Of a stretch of 6,274 bases of DNA, positions 1 to 6,274 are shown piece by piece (position 1 is the stretch's first letter; each line of letters opens with the position of its first letter). Source of the DNA: Deinococcus sp. GTDB lineage: Bacteria > Deinococcota > Deinococci > Deinococcales > Deinococcaceae. Made by a program: the position numbers and the translations under genes. Under the pieces are notes generated by a model that was given only the letters and a program-made list of their open reading frames with translations, made no database searches and was not told where the DNA came from. The stretch covers positions 1-6,274 of the forward strand of contig JANXWI010000241.1 in the NCBI GenBank assembly GCA_025351205.1. Direction: 5' to 3'.

Positions 1-685
1 GCAGCCTGCCGCCGCGCCGGGCTTCCGGCTGGTCATCCGGGGTCTGCCAGCGGCGCGGGTTGTTCAGGTCCTGCTCGTAGCCGCGCGAGAAGCCGCCCGC
101 CAGCGTCAGGGTGTCCCAGTCGGCGGCGATGTAGCTCAGCGGGTTGAACAGGCGCTGGTGGCCCCAGTCGCGGATCTCCAGGTGCAGGTGCGGCGCACTG
201 ATACAGGTGCCCTGCGAGTCGCCGCTTTTGCCGACCACCTGCCCGCGCTTCACCGCCTGGCCCACCTTCAGGCCGGAGCGCTCCAGCAGGTGTCCGTACA
301 GGCTGCTCAGGCCGCCCGCGTGCCGGATCACCAGGTTGTGCGGCGGGCTGCCGTGCGGGCCGTCCACCTCGCTCACCGTACCGTCACCGATGGCCCGCAC
401 CGGGGTGCCGCAGGGAGCGCTGAAATCCAGGCCAAAATGGATGCCCTGGATGTTGCCGTAGGTGCTGATCCGCTGGCGATACGCGCCCAGCGTGTTGCCA
501 TAGCCCTGACCCAGCAGCCAGGTGTCGGGGCCGGGATTTCCGGCGAAGGGCAGAGAAAACTGCCGACTGGGTCTGGAGATCTGGCTGTCTTGCAGCGCCG
601 GGGCCTGGTGGGCCAGCCCGCCCGTTCCCAGCAGGAGCAGAAGCGGCAGAGTAAAAAGCTTCCGGCCTGTGTTCATCGGCGTCAT
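1..685 (-). CDS. Secreted M23-family (LytM-type) metallopeptidase, C-terminus cut by window edge
   Basis: This is a probable peptidoglycan endopeptidase exported to the cell envelope; 228 codons are visible and the C-terminus lies beyond position 1. A signal peptide is clear: a basic start (MNTGRK), then a leucine-rich core (about residues 10-24), with likely cleavage after GGLA. The M23 zinc-site motifs are all present and in order: HFGLD (H83, D87), LYGH (H132) and HLHLE (H166, H168). In LytM-type enzymes the first His, the Asp and the last His bind zinc, and the other His residues are catalytic. The frame is open without interruption from 685 to the window edge. The start at 685 was chosen because a -10-like hexamer sits 5 nt upstream; an in-frame ATG at 676 is the alternative. 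It lies 161 bp downstream of hemW in the same direction, with a possible terminator between, so it is probably transcribed separately. The exact substrate bond is unknown. Confidence 0.9.
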   Translation of the reverse strand, partial: MTPMNTGRKLFTLPLLLLLGTGGLAHQAPALQDSQISRPSRQFSLPFAGNPGPDTWLLGQGYGNTLGAYRQRISTYGNIQGIHFGLDFSAPCGTPVRAIGDGTVSEVDGPHGSPPHNLVIRHAGGLSSLYGHLLERSGLKVGQAVKRGQVVGKSGDSQGTCISAPHLHLEIRDWGHQRLFNPLSYIAADWDTLTLAGGFSRGYEQDLNNPRRWQTPDDQPEARRGGRL

Positions 686-690
686 GCCAC

Positions 691-696
691 ATTGTC
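691..696 (-). promoter_or_regulatory. Possible -10 element of the M23 gene
   Basis: On the minus strand GACAAT ends 5 nt before the ATG at 685. It matches four of six bases of TATAAT, including the key second A and final T, but not the first T. The spacing fits a leaderless transcript like those inferred for the other genes here. No convincing -35 box was found. It is the weakest of the six promoter calls. Confidence 0.35.
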
Positions 697-828
697 GGGT
701 GACAGGGCGCAGGCAGACTGGGCGGTTGCTTACCTGTGGCAGGGCGGGAATGCCCGGTGGAGGCCGAGGAGTACAGAGGGCGGCGTCGGCGTTGAAGGTA
801 CCGGGCCGACCTCTGGCACCTGATCGGG

Positions 829-845
829 CGAGGGGCGTACCCTCG
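829..845 (-). terminator. Hairpin just after hemW stop, possible terminator
   Basis: A 6-bp perfect stem (CGAGGG 829-834 pairing with CCCTCG 840-845, loop of 5 nt) begins one base after the hemW stop codon. Five of the six pairs are G-C. There is no T-run after the stem on the minus strand, so it is not a textbook intrinsic terminator. It may slow RNA polymerase or protect the 3' end of the mRNA. Confidence 0.35.
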
Positions 846-846
846 G

Positions 847-2229
847 TCAGGTCGGTCCTGACCCGCTTTCCTCGATGCCACTTTCCTTGATGCCACTGCC
901 CTCGATGCCACTGCCCTCGACGCTGCCTGCCTCATCGAATTCCAGAAACGCCGTCACCACGCGGTTGAGCAGCCACCAGCCCTGCTTGGTGGCCCGCAGA
1001 TGTTCGCCCTCCTGCTCCAGAAGCCCCAGTCTGATCTGGCGGGCAATGACGGGCGCGTAGTGGGCCGCCACGTCCACCCCGCTGCGCCGCGAGAGCGTGG
1101 GCAGGTGCAGCCCCTGGCGCAGCCGCAGGTTCATGAAGAGCGCGTCAGTGACCACGTCCAGCGGCTCCAGAAGCTCCGCCTCACCCTGTTCGCCCGCCAG
1201 CCACTGATGCAGATGAGGGTTGGTGCGGCGGAAGGGGAGAGCAGGGTCCGGCGCGGACGCATCCGATTCACCCAGAGTTACTTCGGAAGCCCGATACTCT
1301 GCGGCCTGCCGGGTCGCCATTGGCAGTGGTCCAGGGGCGGCCCTGGCCCTTTCTAGACTGAATGGCGCGTCTCTGGATGGGTAGTACCCCGCCCCCCCCG
1401 GTCCCAGCCCCAGGAAATACTCGCCGGTCCAGTACGCCCGGTTGTGCTGGCTCTGGGCGTCTGGGGTGCGGGCGTAGTTGCTGACCTCGTAGCGCCCGAA
1501 TCCGGCGGCGGTGAGCAGCGCCTCAGTCTGCTGGAAGCCGCGCTCCTCGTCTTCCTCGCGCACCACCACGCCCCGGCGTGCAAACGGCGTGCCGGCTTCT
1601 ATGGTCAGGGTGTAGGCGCTGACGTGCTCCACGCCCAGCTGGACAAGCCCGGCGATGTCGCTCTCCAGCGGCTGCCCGGCCACCGCCGTGATCAGGTCGC
1701 CGCTGACCCGGAAGCCCGCCCCCACCAGCTGCGTCACCGCTTCCCGCGCCGCCCGGGCATCGTGCTGCCGCCCCAGAAATTTCAGGGTGGCGTCGTCCAG
1801 GCTCTGCACGCCCACCGAGGCGCGGTCAAAGCCCAGTGAGCGCCAGTGCGCCGCCCGGCCCGGGCTGACGGTGCCTGGGTTGACCTCCAGCGTGTTTTCC
1901 AATCTTCCCCAGCCGAGCCATCGGCGCAGCGAGGCCACAAGCGTTTCCATCTCGCCTTCCCGCAGAAACGAGGGCGTGCCGCCGCCCAGGTACAGCGTGT
2001 CGAGCTGAATGTCGTACTGCCCGGCCAGCGATTCGGCCTCCTGCTCCAGCCGCGTCAGGTAACGCTCGACAAGGTCGCCGCGCCGCTCCAGCACATGAAA
2101 ATCGCAGTACGGGCAGATGCTGGGACAGAACGGCACATGAACGTATGCGTGCCGGATGGTGGCAGGCGAAGCGGCAGCAGACGGCATTACGGCAGGAAGT
2201 GGGGCGGCAGGCAGCGGGGCAACAGTCAC
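847..2229 (-). CDS. hemW: Radical SAM heme chaperone HemW
   Basis: This is a HemW-type protein of 460 aa, formerly annotated as an oxygen-independent coproporphyrinogen III oxidase. HemW proteins bind a [4Fe-4S] cluster and heme and pass heme to target proteins. The cluster motif CPSICPYCDF gives C35, C39 and C42 (CX3CX2C). The phenylalanine after CD fits HemW rather than true HemN, which has a fourth nearby Cys. Further landmarks are LYLGGGTPS (about 78-86), LEVNPGT, SVGVQSLDD, YEVSNYA and FLGLGPG, followed by a winged-helix-like C-terminal region. The start is a GTG with a TAGACT hexamer 6 nt upstream. An ATG at 2187 (residue 15) would give a more usual N-terminal length and cannot be excluded. 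Oddities: an 8-G run in the GLGPG motif, which reads GPGGAGYY where GPGAHS is usual; a longer-than-usual linker at about residues 282-335; and a repeat-encoded, Gly/Ser/Glu-rich tail after about residue 431. It is divergent from the DUF2270 gene. Confidence 0.93.
   Translation of the reverse strand: MTVAPLPAAPLPAVMPSAAASPATIRHAYVHVPFCPSICPYCDFHVLERRGDLVERYLTRLEQEAESLAGQYDIQLDTLYLGGGTPSFLREGEMETLVASLRRWLGWGRLENTLEVNPGTVSPGRAAHWRSLGFDRASVGVQSLDDATLKFLGRQHDARAAREAVTQLVGAGFRVSGDLITAVAGQPLESDIAGLVQLGVEHVSAYTLTIEAGTPFARRGVVVREEDEERGFQQTEALLTAAGFGRYEVSNYARTPDAQSQHNRAYWTGEYFLGLGPGGAGYYPSRDAPFSLERARAAPGPLPMATRQAAEYRASEVTLGESDASAPDPALPFRRTNPHLHQWLAGEQGEAELLEPLDVVTDALFMNLRLRQGLHLPTLSRRSGVDVAAHYAPVIARQIRLGLLEQEGEHLRATKQGWWLLNRVVTAFLEFDEAGSVEGSGIEGSGIKESGIEESGSGPT
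871..930 (-). repeat. 15-bp tandem repeat encoding the hemW C-terminal tail
   Basis: Four 15-bp units lie at 871-885, 886-900, 901-915 and 916-930; the first three differ by one to three bases and the fourth is degenerate. On the minus strand they encode a pentapeptide of the type GSGIE or ESGIK. The unit length keeps the hemW frame, and the repeats lie beyond the conserved domain. Confidence 0.85.
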
Positions 2230-2235
2230 GCCGGA

Positions 2236-2241
2236 AGTCTA
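2236..2241 (-). promoter_or_regulatory. -10 element of hemW, leaderless type
   Basis: TAGACT on the minus strand is followed by 6 nt and then the GTG start at 2229. It fits the TANNNT form, at a distance that would place the first transcribed base at or next to the start codon. No Shine-Dalgarno sequence is visible. This supports GTG 2229 over ATG 2187. No good -35 box was seen. Confidence 0.6.
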
Positions 2242-2302
2242 GCCCCGGCAGACGAACAGAAATGGGCCGCCCACGCCACTGTGCAGCGTATTCTGGGCGG
2301 CG

Positions 2303-2308
2303 TACTCT
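2303..2308 (+). promoter_or_regulatory. -10 element of the DUF2270 gene, leaderless type
   Basis: TACTCT is followed by 6 nt and then the ATG at 2315, with no Shine-Dalgarno sequence between. Upstream, TGTGCA lies 17 bp from the hexamer but matches only three bases of TTGACA. It shares an 85-bp divergent region with the hemW promoter, so the two -10 hexamers are only 61 bp apart. Confidence 0.65.
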
Positions 2309-2314
2309 GTATTC

Positions 2315-2983
<669 letters not shown>

Positions 2984-3079
2984 TTGCAGAATCCAGAGGC
3001 GCGCCGAGTGAATCTGAAGACTGTCAACGGATCAAACCCGGGAAAGTGGCATCTGTAGGTGCTGGCATGCCCGGCCCGC

Positions 3080-3135
3080 TTTCCCCTCACCCCCTCGCTG
3101 CGCGAGGCCCCTCTCCCACAAGGGCTGAGGGGAAA
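3080..3135. repeat. Intergenic inverted-repeat element (multi-hairpin)
   Basis: A perfect 10-bp inverted repeat (TTTCCCCTCA at 3080-3089, TGAGGGGAAA at 3126-3135) encloses a 6-bp hairpin (CCTCGC 3093-3098 with GCGAGG 3102-3107, loop TGC) and a weaker one (CCCT 3109-3112 with AGGG 3121-3124). Together they could fold as a branched, three-stem structure. It resembles the short dispersed palindromic repeats found between genes in many high-GC bacteria, including Deinococcus. Copy number cannot be judged from this window. It could also act as an RNA end-stabiliser or terminator for the DUF2270 transcript, though no T-run follows. Confidence 0.65.
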
Positions 3136-3230
3136 AGAACCCCTTTCAAATCGGTGGCTTCAGGCCCTATGCTCTTGCACCCTTGACGACGCTTGACCGC
3201 TGCCCGCCTTTCCGTTCCGTCCGCTTCCCG

Positions 3231-3236
3231 TATCCT
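3231..3236 (+). promoter_or_regulatory. -10 element of the flavin reductase gene, leaderless type
   Basis: TATCCT is followed by 6 nt and then the ATG at 3243. This sets the start at 3243 rather than at the in-frame TTG at 3183. TTGAC sequences at 3183 and 3193 lie too far upstream to be a matching -35 box. Confidence 0.65.
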
Positions 3237-3242
3237 GTGCCC

Positions 3243-3707
3243 ATGTCTGTTTCTCCGCACGAGTTCCGCGAAACCCTGGGCCGCTTTGCCAGCGGCGTGA
3301 CCATTGTGACCATTTCCCATGACGGTGAGCGGCGCGGCATGACCGCCAGCGCCTTCGTGTCGGTCAGCCTGACGCCGCCGCTGATTCTGGTGAGCGTCGC
3401 CGCCTCGGCCACCATGCACAACCGGATGCAAGGCAGCGAGCGCTTCGGGGTGAACGTGCTGAGCACAGCCCAGCGGGCGTTGAGCCGTCATTTTTCTGGA
3501 AAGCCCGACGAGGGCCTGAGCGTTCCCTGGATGGACCACGAGGGTCTGCCGCTGATCGGCGGGGCAGTGGCGCAGCTGGTGTGCCGGAAGGTCGAGGCGC
3601 ACGTGGCCGGAGACCACACGCTGTTCATAGGCGAGGTGGAATACAGCCGCTACACCGACGACGACCCGCTGCTGTACTTCCGGGGCGAGTACCACGAACT
3701 GGGCTGA
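3243..3707 (+). CDS. Flavin reductase-like FMN-binding protein
   Basis: This 154-aa protein is typical in length and sequence of the small flavin reductase domain family (HpaC-like), split-barrel proteins that bind FMN or FAD and reduce it with NAD(P)H, often for a partner monooxygenase. Recognisable family segments are RFASGVTIVT (14-23), GMTASAFVSVSLTPPLILVSV (33-52), FGVNVLS (68-74), GDHTLFIGEVE (123-132) and LLYFRGEYHEL near the C-terminus. No extra domain and no signal peptide are seen, so it is cytosolic. The start was chosen from the TATCCT hexamer 6 nt upstream and because the family domain begins about eight residues later. No monooxygenase gene lies nearby in this window, so the partner, if any, is unknown. 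The gene converges on cobB, with 21 bp between the stop codons. Whether it is a true reductase or another flavoprotein of the family cannot be told from sequence alone. Confidence 0.9.
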   Translation: MSVSPHEFRETLGRFASGVTIVTISHDGERRGMTASAFVSVSLTPPLILVSVAASATMHNRMQGSERFGVNVLSTAQRALSRHFSGKPDEGLSVPWMDHEGLPLIGGAVAQLVCRKVEAHVAGDHTLFIGEVEYSRYTDDDPLLYFRGEYHELG

Positions 3708-3728
3708 ACAAACGGGCTGGGCTGAAGG

Positions 3729-4493
3729 CTAGTCCTGCTCGCCCATCAGGGCCGCCAGCCCCACGCCCGCCGTGGCCCGCAGCGAGAAGCTGGCATGCGG
3801 GGTAAAGGGCGTCTCGTCCGGGTTGATCTCGGTCACCGTGCCGCCGCGCCGCAATGTTTCCCCGGCCAGCCCCGCCGCCGGATAGACCTGGCTGCTGGTG
3901 CCGATCACCAGGGCCACGTCGGCGCGCTCGAAGGCCAGCTGGGCGGCCTCCAGCACGTCCTGCGGCAGCATTTCACCGAACCACACCACGTTGGGGCGCA
4001 TCCGGCTGCCGCAGCGCGTACAGGTGGGCGGCGGCACGAAGGTCTCGGGGGCGGGCAGGGGCTGCACCGTCTCACACGCCTCGCAGCGGCCATGCGTCAG
4101 GTTGCCGTGCAGTTCCAGTGGCGGGCGGCTTCCGGCCCGCAGGTGCAGGCCGTCCACATTCTGGGTCACCAGGGTAAAGGCCCCCTCGCCGTGCTGAGCG
4201 AGCTTGCGGCGTTCCAGCCGGGCAATCAGCGCGTGGCCTGCGTTGGGTGAGGCCGCCGTCACGTCGCGGTAGCGGCCCGCGTACCAGTCCCAGACGGTTT
4301 CAGGGTCACGCCAGTAGGCCTCCGGGCTGGCGAGGTCTTGGGGTTTGAAGCGTGCCCAGTGGCCGGCCAGCCCATTCTCATTCAGGGCGTCACGGAACGT
4401 CGGAATGCCGCTCTCGGCGCTGACGCCCGCACCGGTCATGACCACCACGCGGCGGGCGGCGTGCAGCAGGGCGGCGGCTTGTTGCAGGTCCAT
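3729..4493 (-). CDS. cobB: NAD-dependent protein deacylase (sirtuin, CobB-like)
   Basis: This 254-aa Sir2 protein removes acetyl or other acyl groups from lysines, using NAD and giving nicotinamide and O-acyl-ADP-ribose; it is cytosolic. All sirtuin landmarks are intact: the NAD-binding GAGVSAESGIPTFRD (21-35), TQNVDGLH (110-117), catalytic H129 in ELHGN, a zinc ribbon with C137, C140, C158 and C161, VIGTSSQVYPAA (197-207) and INPDE (223-227). Y71 and R74 (WYAGR) match the YxxR pair that in class III sirtuins such as SIRT5 and E. coli CobB contacts succinyl or malonyl groups, so desuccinylase activity is plausible. The start at 4493 is supported by TATCAT 6 nt upstream; the longer GTG-started version from 4532 would cross that promoter and adds 13 residues unlike the family. 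It is divergent from the next gene and convergent with the flavin reductase. Confidence 0.95.
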   Translation of the reverse strand: MDLQQAAALLHAARRVVVMTGAGVSAESGIPTFRDALNENGLAGHWARFKPQDLASPEAYWRDPETVWDWYAGRYRDVTAASPNAGHALIARLERRKLAQHGEGAFTLVTQNVDGLHLRAGSRPPLELHGNLTHGRCEACETVQPLPAPETFVPPPTCTRCGSRMRPNVVWFGEMLPQDVLEAAQLAFERADVALVIGTSSQVYPAAGLAGETLRRGGTVTEINPDETPFTPHASFSLRATAGVGLAALMGEQD

Positions 4494-4499
4494 GGGAGC

Positions 4500-4505
4500 A
4501 TGATA
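4500..4505 (-). promoter_or_regulatory. -10 element of cobB, leaderless type
   Basis: TATCAT on the minus strand is followed by 6 nt and then the ATG at 4493. It is the closest of the six hexamers to TATAAT (five of six bases). No Shine-Dalgarno sequence and no clear -35 box are visible. Confidence 0.65.
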
Positions 4506-4588
4506 CGGGAGCGGGGCGCGCTCACCGGGCACTGCCTGGAGCAGGTACAGCCCAGAGTAGACATTAGACGCAGCTCAGAGATCGGCGT

Positions 4589-4594
4589 TACGTT
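4589..4594 (+). promoter_or_regulatory. -10 element of the interrupted gene, leaderless type
   Basis: TACGTT is followed by 5 nt and then the ATG at 4600. TAGACG at 4565-4570, with an 18-bp spacer, matches four of six bases of TTGACA. A preserved promoter fits a gene that was intact until recently, or is still expressed. Confidence 0.5.
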
Positions 4595-4599
4595 CAGGC

Positions 4600-5463
4600 A
4601 TGACCGACGCCGAACAGGTAATGGCTGACCTCTCCGAAGTCCTGAGTGTCCAGGAACATCACCCCGACCTCGTGGAAGCTGCCAGGATCGTCCCTGGGCA
4701 GCTGGCCCCGGGCCTGCCCGCTGTCCTGGCCGACCTGAACGGTCTGGAACTGATCTGATACGCGGCCCTGGTCAGCCGTGACGAGGAGCAGCTTCAGAGC
4801 ACGTCCACGACCTACTGGCGCACACCCCGGCACTGGCACGAGCTGGAACTGGAGCTGCGCCCGCTGCTGGAGGGAGGCTGGAGGCCCGATCCGCACCCGG
4901 CTTTCGGCACGCTGCTGCCGGGCTTCCGGCCCCGATTCGGCTACGTTTCCTACCTCCGTGGGCTGGAGTACCTGACCGTGGGACTGGGCCGATACGAGGG
5001 ACTGGGCCGACACGAAGGAAAGTCGCCGATCTTTCAGGCCAGCCTCCGGACGCTGTCTGACACCGCAGCCAGCCAGCTGGCCGAACACTACGGACACGCC
5101 CGGCAGGCAGGACAAGGCGCCAATCCGATCCCGGCACTTCAGCCGCCCGAAGGCGTGGACCCGCTGTTCCAGCGCACCTCGCTCAGTACGGGCGTGCTGG
5201 TCATGGACGGAGGGCCGCTCCCCGTCCTGCTGGAGCATTACGCCCATCAGCTGCGGGCGGCGGGCTGGACGCTGCTGGAAACGAAGGAACTGCTGTCCAG
5301 CACGCTCCAGTTCTGGCGGACGCAGGCGGGCGAACTGGCCGTGCTGAGCGCCGTGCCCTCGGCGCAGGCCCCGCAGGCGACGCACCTGACCCTGTCAGTG
5401 CTGCACCCACCATCTGAGGACGCGCTGAAGGGCAACACCGGCTGGACCTTCTTCTATTCCTGA
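4600..5463 (+). pseudogene. Uncharacterised protein, frame interrupted by one in-frame TGA
   Basis: One reading frame runs from ATG 4600 to TGA 5461-5463 (287 codons before the final stop). It is broken only by TGA at 4756-4758, codon 53. Upstream it encodes a 52-aa acidic, Leu/Val-rich piece ending LNGLELI. Downstream it continues in the same frame with YAALVSRDEEQLQ, and codons on both sides mostly end in G or C, as in the neighbours. One C-to-T change from CGA (Arg, a codon used several times in this gene) would explain the stop; loss of TGG or of a Cys codon is also possible. The downstream part has a Trp/Glu-rich stretch, an 18-bp duplication encoding GLGRYE/GLGRHE, and a C-terminal segment with YAHQLRAAGWTLLETKE. 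If translated on its own it might restart at GTG 4978 (161 aa). I do not recognise the family; no membrane segment or signal peptide is seen. Sequencing error and readthrough remain possible. Confidence 0.7.
4981..5016 (+). repeat. 18-bp tandem duplication in the interrupted gene
   Basis: Two 18-bp units at 4981-4998 and 4999-5016 differ at two bases and encode GLGRYE and GLGRHE. The duplication keeps the frame and looks fairly recent. Confidence 0.85.
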
Positions 5464-5466
5464 CGC

Positions 5467-6274
5467 TCAGTACGTGAAGTACACCAGGTCTTTCGGGACC
5501 TCCTGCGGCAGCGGGCGCGGCGTGCCCGACGACGCAGCTTCCAGCCCTTCCACGATGCTCCGGGCCTGTTGCAGCGCGGCGGCGTAATCGCGGTCCCGGC
5601 CAGCGGGGTCGGCGCGTTCCGGCAGCGGCAGGGCGAACAGGTCGGGCGCGGGCTGAACGGCGTCGGCGGGGTGGCTCCAGGCCCCAGTCTTCCAGTCGAA
5701 ACTGTACACAGAGACGAACTTCTGACCATGCCGGGCCACGAATTCTATGGCCGAGAGCAGGAATTCCAGCTCTTCCTGTTCCAGCCAGGGGGCGAAGTTC
5801 AGGCGGGTCCAGCCGGGTTTCAGGCCCTCCAGATCAGACAGGATGCAGGTCTGGTAGCGCAGGCTGGTCTCGTCGCTGATGTTCAGCAGGGCGTGTCCGT
5901 AGGGGCCGGCGCAGGCACAGCCGCCACGTGCCTGGATGCCGAACAGGTCGTTGAGCAGCCGCACCACCAGCCGGGGATGCAGGTAGCGGCCCACCGTGCC
6001 TGCGGACTGCGTATCTGATGCCTGTGTATCTGATGCCTGCGTATCTGACGCCTGTGTATCTGACGCCTGTGCGTTCACCCCGTCTGTCTTCACCAGAAAC
6101 GACAGCACCGCCAGCCGGGGCGCGTCGAGATTGCCCAGCAGATGCAGACCGGGGTTGCCGCGCAGCCGCGTGATGGCCTGCGAGATCAGGGCGTGTTCGC
6201 GCTCCTGTATCCGGGCGGGGTGCAGCGCCTCCTTGACCCGGAAGGCCAGGGCCGCCCGCAGCTTGCCGCGTATG
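5467..6274 (-). CDS. Class V aminotransferase / cysteine desulfurase-like PLP enzyme, N-terminus cut by window edge
   Basis: The C-terminal 268 codons are visible; the frame is open to the right edge, and the PLP-lysine region lies outside the window. The segment begins IRGKLRAALAFRVKEA and continues with IQEREHALISQAI and LAVLSFLV, the usual order in the small domain of class V (SufS/CsdA-like) enzymes. The motif ARGGCACAGPYGH (around 5900-5930) sits where cysteine desulfurases carry their active-site Cys loop. The GGCxCAGPYGH form is, as far as I recall, typical of a subgroup annotated only as class V aminotransferase or selenocysteine lyase-like, so the reaction is uncertain. An oddity is a repeat-encoded insertion of four QASDT units (6011-6070) between LSFLVKTDGVNA and GRYLHP. 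GTG 6108 is not the start, because homologous sequence continues upstream of it. The stop lies 3 bp from the stop of the convergent interrupted gene. Confidence 0.88.
   Translation of the reverse strand, partial: IRGKLRAALAFRVKEALHPARIQEREHALISQAITRLRGNPGLHLLGNLDAPRLAVLSFLVKTDGVNAQASDTQASDTQASDTQASDTQSAGTVGRYLHPRLVVRLLNDLFGIQARGGCACAGPYGHALLNISDETSLRYQTCILSDLEGLKPGWTRLNFAPWLEQEELEFLLSAIEFVARHGQKFVSVYSFDWKTGAWSHPADAVQPAPDLFALPLPERADPAGRDRDYAAALQQARSIVEGLEAASSGTPRPLPQEVPKDLVYFTY
6011..6070 (-). repeat. 15-bp tandem repeat (4 units) inside the aminotransferase gene
   Basis: Four near-identical 15-bp units occupy 6011-6025, 6026-6040, 6041-6055 and 6056-6070, differing only at a C/T near the middle and at the last base. 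On the minus strand each encodes QASDT. The array adds about 20 polar residues to a loop of the small domain without shifting the frame. Confidence 0.93.

Noticed and set aside
158..823. 221-codon plus-strand ORF
   Set aside because: It is antisense to the M23 gene and lacks recognisable motifs.
384..935. 183-codon minus-strand ORF over the M23 gene start
   Set aside because: It is in a different frame from the M23 peptidase, whose signal peptide and zinc motifs are intact. Its N-terminus is only the hemW repeat read out of frame.
3183..3242. TTG-initiated extension of the flavin reductase
   Set aside because: The extra 20 residues would span the TATCCT promoter hexamer and do not resemble the family N-terminus; ATG 3243 is better.
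4756..4758. Selenocysteine codon as the main explanation of the TGA
   Set aside because: There is no redox-type sequence around it, the hairpin is closer than normal for a bacterial SECIS, and Sec machinery is not expected in this lineage. A CGA-to-TGA mutation is simpler.
4594..5385. 263-codon minus-strand ORF opposite the interrupted gene
   Set aside because: Its product is Gln/Arg/Gly-rich and unlike any family, and the plus strand carries a promoter and GC-rich third positions. It is an antisense shadow, though the broken plus frame makes it worth noting.

Overview
This is a GC-rich bacterial chromosomal window, about two-thirds G+C judged by eye. Gene content (HemW, DUF2270 membrane protein, small flavin reductase, class III-type sirtuin, secreted M23 peptidase) and a recurring -10 hexamer only 5-6 nt before the start codons point to Deinococcus or a close relative. 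That assignment is an inference; no database search was possible. The region looks like ordinary housekeeping and accessory chromosome. I see no insertion sequence, prophage, CRISPR array, rRNA or tRNA.

Layout: on the minus strand, a secreted M23 peptidase runs off the left edge (1-685). Upstream of it and in the same direction lies hemW (847-2229). hemW is divergent from a plus-strand DUF2270 membrane protein (2315-2983), and the two are separated by 85 bp holding a promoter for each. A 259-bp gap with a 56-bp inverted-repeat element (3080-3135) leads to a plus-strand flavin reductase (3243-3707). That gene converges on the minus-strand sirtuin cobB (3729-4493). cobB is divergent from an uncharacterised plus-strand gene (4600-5463) whose reading frame is broken by one in-frame TGA (4756-4758). 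That gene ends 3 bp from the stop of a convergent class V aminotransferase/cysteine desulfurase-like gene, which runs off the right edge (5467-6274).

The genes do not form one pathway. Apart from hemW and the M23 gene they are arranged as divergent or convergent single units, each with its own likely promoter. HemW handles heme, CobB removes acyl groups from lysines, the flavin reductase supplies or uses reduced flavin, and the M23 enzyme cuts peptidoglycan. The functions of the DUF2270 protein and the broken gene are unknown.

The points most worth a second look are: the single in-frame stop in an otherwise open 287-codon frame; three in-frame coding minisatellites (15-bp units in hemW and in the aminotransferase, 18-bp units in the broken gene); the consistent leaderless-type promoter geometry at six starts, which also decides several start codons; and the intergenic inverted-repeat element. 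No intergenic stretch exceeds 300 bases. I found no convincing new multi-gene system.
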